Shown: positions 20,102 through 21,912 of the stretch, piece by piece | Position numbering within the stretch: position 1 is the first letter of the stretch | How the letters are laid out: each line of letters starts with the position of its first letter | IMG/VR virus record: IMGVR_UViG_3300020195_000177 | Span: 1-21,912 of that record | DNA: 21,912 nucleotides | DNA from: a virus | Reading direction: 5' to 3' (one strand) | Program-made: the position numbers and the translations under genes | The notes under the pieces: generated by a model | The model's input: the letters and a program-made list of their open reading frames with translations, nothing else | The model's database searches: none | What the model was told of the DNA's origin: nothing

Positions 20102-20258
20102 TTTATTTCCTTTGTTTCCTTTGTTTTGTGCCCTCAAAGGCCACAAATTCAATATACCTACTCTAAATAAAAATGCAACAAATTTCTACTGAAACGTTGC
20201 GTTATATCGAACTCTTAATCTTTAGCCTGACCACGCCACCACAACCCAGGAGAGACGC
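20102..20258. other. Divergent intergenic region (157 bp)
   Basis: This region holds the minus-strand promoter above and the upstream region of the plus-strand chaperone-like gene. A TTAATCTTTAG sequence at 20215-20225 resembles the CAATCTTTT boxes but lies about 35 bases from the ATG, which has its own AGGAGAGA ribosome site. Nothing else stands out. Confidence 0.5.
20151..20178 (-). promoter_or_regulatory. Sigma70-like promoter with a normal leader
   Basis: TTGCAT (20173-20178 complement), 16-base spacer and TATATT (20151-20156 complement). It lies about 50 bases upstream of the ATG at 20101 and probably starts the large accessory block. It differs from the leaderless promoters by having a leader and a strong ribosome site. 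Confidence 0.6.
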
Positions 20259-20654
20259 ATGAAGACAGTCCAGTTCGTAGTAAATGTTACCGGCTCAATC
20301 ACCCAAGAAAAATTTGAGGGGCTGTTCGAGGCCAAGATTTTCCCAAGTCACCGTGATACACTGCGGGAAGACGAGGTACGGAGGTCTGTCCTGGGCATGA
20401 AATCGTCCGAGGCGTCGGAACACGCTCAGAGTATCGCCACCGGTATCGCGTTCCTAACCACGCGTATTACAAAGTCCCCGAACTGGTTTTCAAGTTCAAA
20501 CAACGGGATTGACCTAGAAGATGACAATGTCTTGATTGAGGTGCATAATGCCTGTTTTGGCGCCATCACCGAAGAGGTGACATCGCTCCACAAAAAAGCC
20601 GAAGAAGCAAAAGAAAAACTGAAAAAGCATATTGAGCCCACCCCTGTGGTTTAA
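20259..20654 (+). CDS. Tail assembly chaperone-like protein (first gene)
   Basis: 131 residues, ATG with AGGAGAGACGC upstream. A beta-rich start (TVQFVVNVTGSITQEKFEG), a middle with charged helices and a coiled-coil end (SLHKKAEEAKEKLKKHIEP). It lies just before the tape-measure gene set, where two small chaperone genes are normally found. The assignment rests on position and size, not on a conserved motif. The next frame starts five bases after the stop; no clear slippery heptamer was found. Confidence 0.6.
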   Translation: MKTVQFVVNVTGSITQEKFEGLFEAKIFPSHRDTLREDEVRRSVLGMKSSEASEHAQSIATGIAFLTTRITKSPNWFSSSNNGIDLEDDNVLIEVHNACFGAITEEVTSLHKKAEEAKEKLKKHIEPTPVV

Positions 20655-20659
20655 GAATC

Positions 20660-21181
20660 GTGGACCTCTATAGAGATTTGAGATTGCTCGCCCTAGCAAA
20701 CGTGCTAGCTGAAGACGACTCAGAGTACTCTATTCGTAAGGTGTTTCGCTGGTACAGCAAAGAGTTTTTCACTCCACTACACATGGTAGAAGACCTCCCC
20801 CTAGACGAAATCATGACTCACTACTATGAGTCGCATTATGAGGCCCTCGAAGGACAAGATGTTCAAGAGGAGATATCCCAACTGATGCTCACCCCAGAAG
20901 AGGTTAATAAGGTTCAGACGGGGAAGGAGCTTGAGGCGATGCGAGAGGCGCAATTCCTCCAGAGTGTTGAGAAGCAGGCCTACAAAGCTGGCCTACGCGC
21001 AAGCCTCGAAAAAGAGGTCGTGCCCCCAAAGGCCACGAAGAAAACAGACGCTCTCGAAGACCTCGGAGAGGAAAAAATCTCCATGTCTTTTGTCGAAATA
21101 GGAGACCTAGAAAAGGCCTTGACGGAGATGGGGGGACTTTGGACCGAGCCAGAGGATGACACCTTTACCGGTGTCGAGTGA
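20660..21181 (+). CDS. Tail assembly or baseplate chaperone-like protein (second gene)
   Basis: 173 residues from GTG, with only a weak AAGAA upstream. The N-terminal part, with the segment FRWYSKEFFTPLHMVEDLPL followed by MTHYYESHYE, is a pattern I associate with myovirus tail-assembly proteins that lie before the tape measure. The rest is acidic and helical. It may be translated by coupling with the previous gene. A minus-strand gene sits between it and the tape-measure gene. A small hairpin (GACACC/GGTGTC) lies at 21158-21175 near its end. Confidence 0.68.
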   Translation: MDLYRDLRLLALANVLAEDDSEYSIRKVFRWYSKEFFTPLHMVEDLPLDEIMTHYYESHYEALEGQDVQEEISQLMLTPEEVNKVQTGKELEAMREAQFLQSVEKQAYKAGLRASLEKEVVPPKATKKTDALEDLGEEKISMSFVEIGDLEKALTEMGGLWTEPEDDTFTGVE

Positions 21182-21183
21182 CC

Positions 21184-21453
21184 TCATCGTCTACCGGTAA
21201 CCCAAAACGCCAAAAACGCACCCAGCAGGTCGGCCCAGATATCCGTTATCCACCGATTATACCAGGGCTCACGGAACTCCATCCAAACCTCTACGGTATG
21301 CGGCTCTACGACCTCCCAGCCGATACCCGCAATAATCACACTCGCCAGTACCCACCTACGTCTCCCTAGCATCGTGAGGGCTACCAATGCTCCACAAAAC
21401 CACCCGACCAAATGGATGGCGCTCCAAATATCTACCAGATACGGAACCCACAT
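21184..21453 (-). CDS. Small membrane protein between tail genes
   Basis: 89 residues with three likely membrane helices: YLVDIWSAIHLVGWFCGALV, RWVLASVIIAGIGWEVV and DIWADLLGAFLAFWV. The loop EPWYNRWITDIWADLLG resembles unnamed small phage membrane proteins. It faces away from its neighbours. Upstream a CAATCTATAAGGT box ends directly before the ATG, which is close to the box before the metzincin gene. Function unknown. Confidence 0.65.
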   Translation of the reverse strand: MWVPYLVDIWSAIHLVGWFCGALVALTMLGRRRWVLASVIIAGIGWEVVEPHTVEVWMEFREPWYNRWITDIWADLLGAFLAFWVTGRR

Positions 21454-21460
21454 ACCTTAT

Positions 21461-21466
21461 AGATTG
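21461..21466 (-). promoter_or_regulatory. CAATCT box before the minus-strand membrane protein gene
   Basis: GGCACAATCTATAAGGTATG on the minus strand, with seven bases from CAATCT to the ATG at 21453. It matches the GGCAATCTATTTAGGGTATG box at 10370 on the plus strand. Confidence 0.45.
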
Positions 21467-21503
21467 TGCCGTCTGGCCGTCCGTCTAGGTTTTTGTCAAG
21501 GGG

Positions 21504-21512
21504 CAATCTTTT
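21504..21512 (+). promoter_or_regulatory. CAATCTTTT box before the tape-measure gene
   Basis: CAATCTTTT preceded by TTGTCAAGGGG, with nine bases between CAATCT and the ATG at 21519. No ribosome site lies between, so a leaderless or unusual start is possible. Confidence 0.45.
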
Positions 21513-21518
21513 GATTCA

Positions 21519-21912
21519 ATGGCCGACAAACAAATAAAAATAGCCTTTGCGGTGGACGAGACGGCGGCGGCGCGAGCCAAAACCCTTATCGACGCTATGA
21601 CGGCCTCGATTACGGCCTTAGTCAAGGCGTCGAACCAGGCATCTGGTGGCGGTGCCTCAGGGATGAAGGTGGGGGCAGGCCGCACGATGCCAGGCATCGG
21701 AGGTACCTCCCATCAGGCATCCGCCGGAGCCCAAAAGGGAGGAGGGGGAGTAATACCTTCCGTCCTGGGTATTTCCGACAGTTCGGCACTGCGGAACCTT
21801 ATTCAGGGCACTCAGCAAGGGTTTAGGGCCCTCCAGAGTAACATTAAGTCATTCGTAGACCGAGCCTCTGAAGATATCGACAAACTCAGAAAATCCGTCG
21901 ACGGACTTAACA
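21519..21912 (+). CDS. Tail tape-measure protein, N-terminal part (runs off the window)
   Basis: 131 full codons are visible from ATG, starting MADKQIKIAFAVDETAAARA. The opening strand followed by a long helix (KTLIDAMTASITALVKAS), a Gly-rich spacer (GGGASG, AGAQKGGGGVIPS) and another helix (LRNLIQGTQQGFRALQSN) are typical of tape-measure N-termini. The protein sets tail length and helps DNA injection. The assignment is supported by the preceding chaperone-like genes and the sheath/tube genes in this region. The remainder lies beyond 21912. Confidence 0.75.
   Translation, partial: MADKQIKIAFAVDETAAARAKTLIDAMTASITALVKASNQASGGGASGMKVGAGRTMPGIGGTSHQASAGAQKGGGGVIPSVLGISDSSALRNLIQGTQQGFRALQSNIKSFVDRASEDIDKLRKSVDGLN

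Noticed and set aside
20600-20665. Programmed -1 frameshift between the two chaperone-like genes
   Set aside because: The second frame is open only from 20636, and no standard slippery heptamer lies between there and the stop of the first gene; separate GTG start is simpler.

Overview
The window reads as part of the late and accessory region of a large contractile-tailed (myovirus-type) phage. Evidence for this is a long tail sheath gene followed directly by a small tube-like gene, a tape-measure N-terminus preceded by two small genes in the usual chaperone position, five tRNA genes, tightly packed small genes with ATGA or TAGTG overlaps, and many small genes of unknown function. The host cannot be named. 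A lipoprotein signal on one protease and sigma70-like promoters suit a bacterial, perhaps Gram-negative, host, but this is inference.

Layout. (1) 1-6745, plus strand: virion genes. They comprise the end of one gene, two unknown structural-type proteins, a DUF3293-like protein, a low-complexity protein with zinc-finger-like cysteines and 42/43-residue repeats, the 828-residue sheath and the tube-like protein, closed by a hairpin at 6764. (2) 6789-9679, minus strand: a block of small genes. It includes a 26-residue membrane peptide and three tandem paralogues with a coiled coil plus a Cys cluster, and is driven from a promoter near 9700. (3) 9728-12130, plus strand: small genes, then a metzincin protease, a ClpP-like serine protease with a lipobox, and a tail-anchored coiled-coil protein. 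(4) 12166-12744, minus strand: two genes. (5) 12812-14197, plus strand: a holin-like protein, a membrane HExxH protein and two small proteins. (6) 14176-20178, minus strand: a long accessory block with five tRNAs (Leu-UAG, Leu-UAA, Thr-UGU, Trp-CCA, Arg-UCU), another HExxH protein, and four paralogues built from a Trp-rich 24-residue repeat related in style to YwqK/MORN-like repeats. (7) 20259-21912, plus strand: tail-chaperone-like genes, a minus-strand membrane protein, and the start of the tape-measure gene.

Two promoter styles stand out. Several minus-strand genes have a TTGACA-like -35 and a TAnnnT -10 that end only 5-9 bases before the start codon, implying leaderless or nearly leaderless mRNAs. 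Several other genes, mostly plus strand, carry CAATCT(T/A)TT 7-9 bases before ATG, a candidate phage-specific promoter box. The clearest candidates for undescribed biology are the envelope-type protease/lysis cluster (10.4-13.8 kb), the Trp-rich repeat array with tRNA-Trp upstream in the same transcription direction, and the tandem Cys-cluster paralogues.
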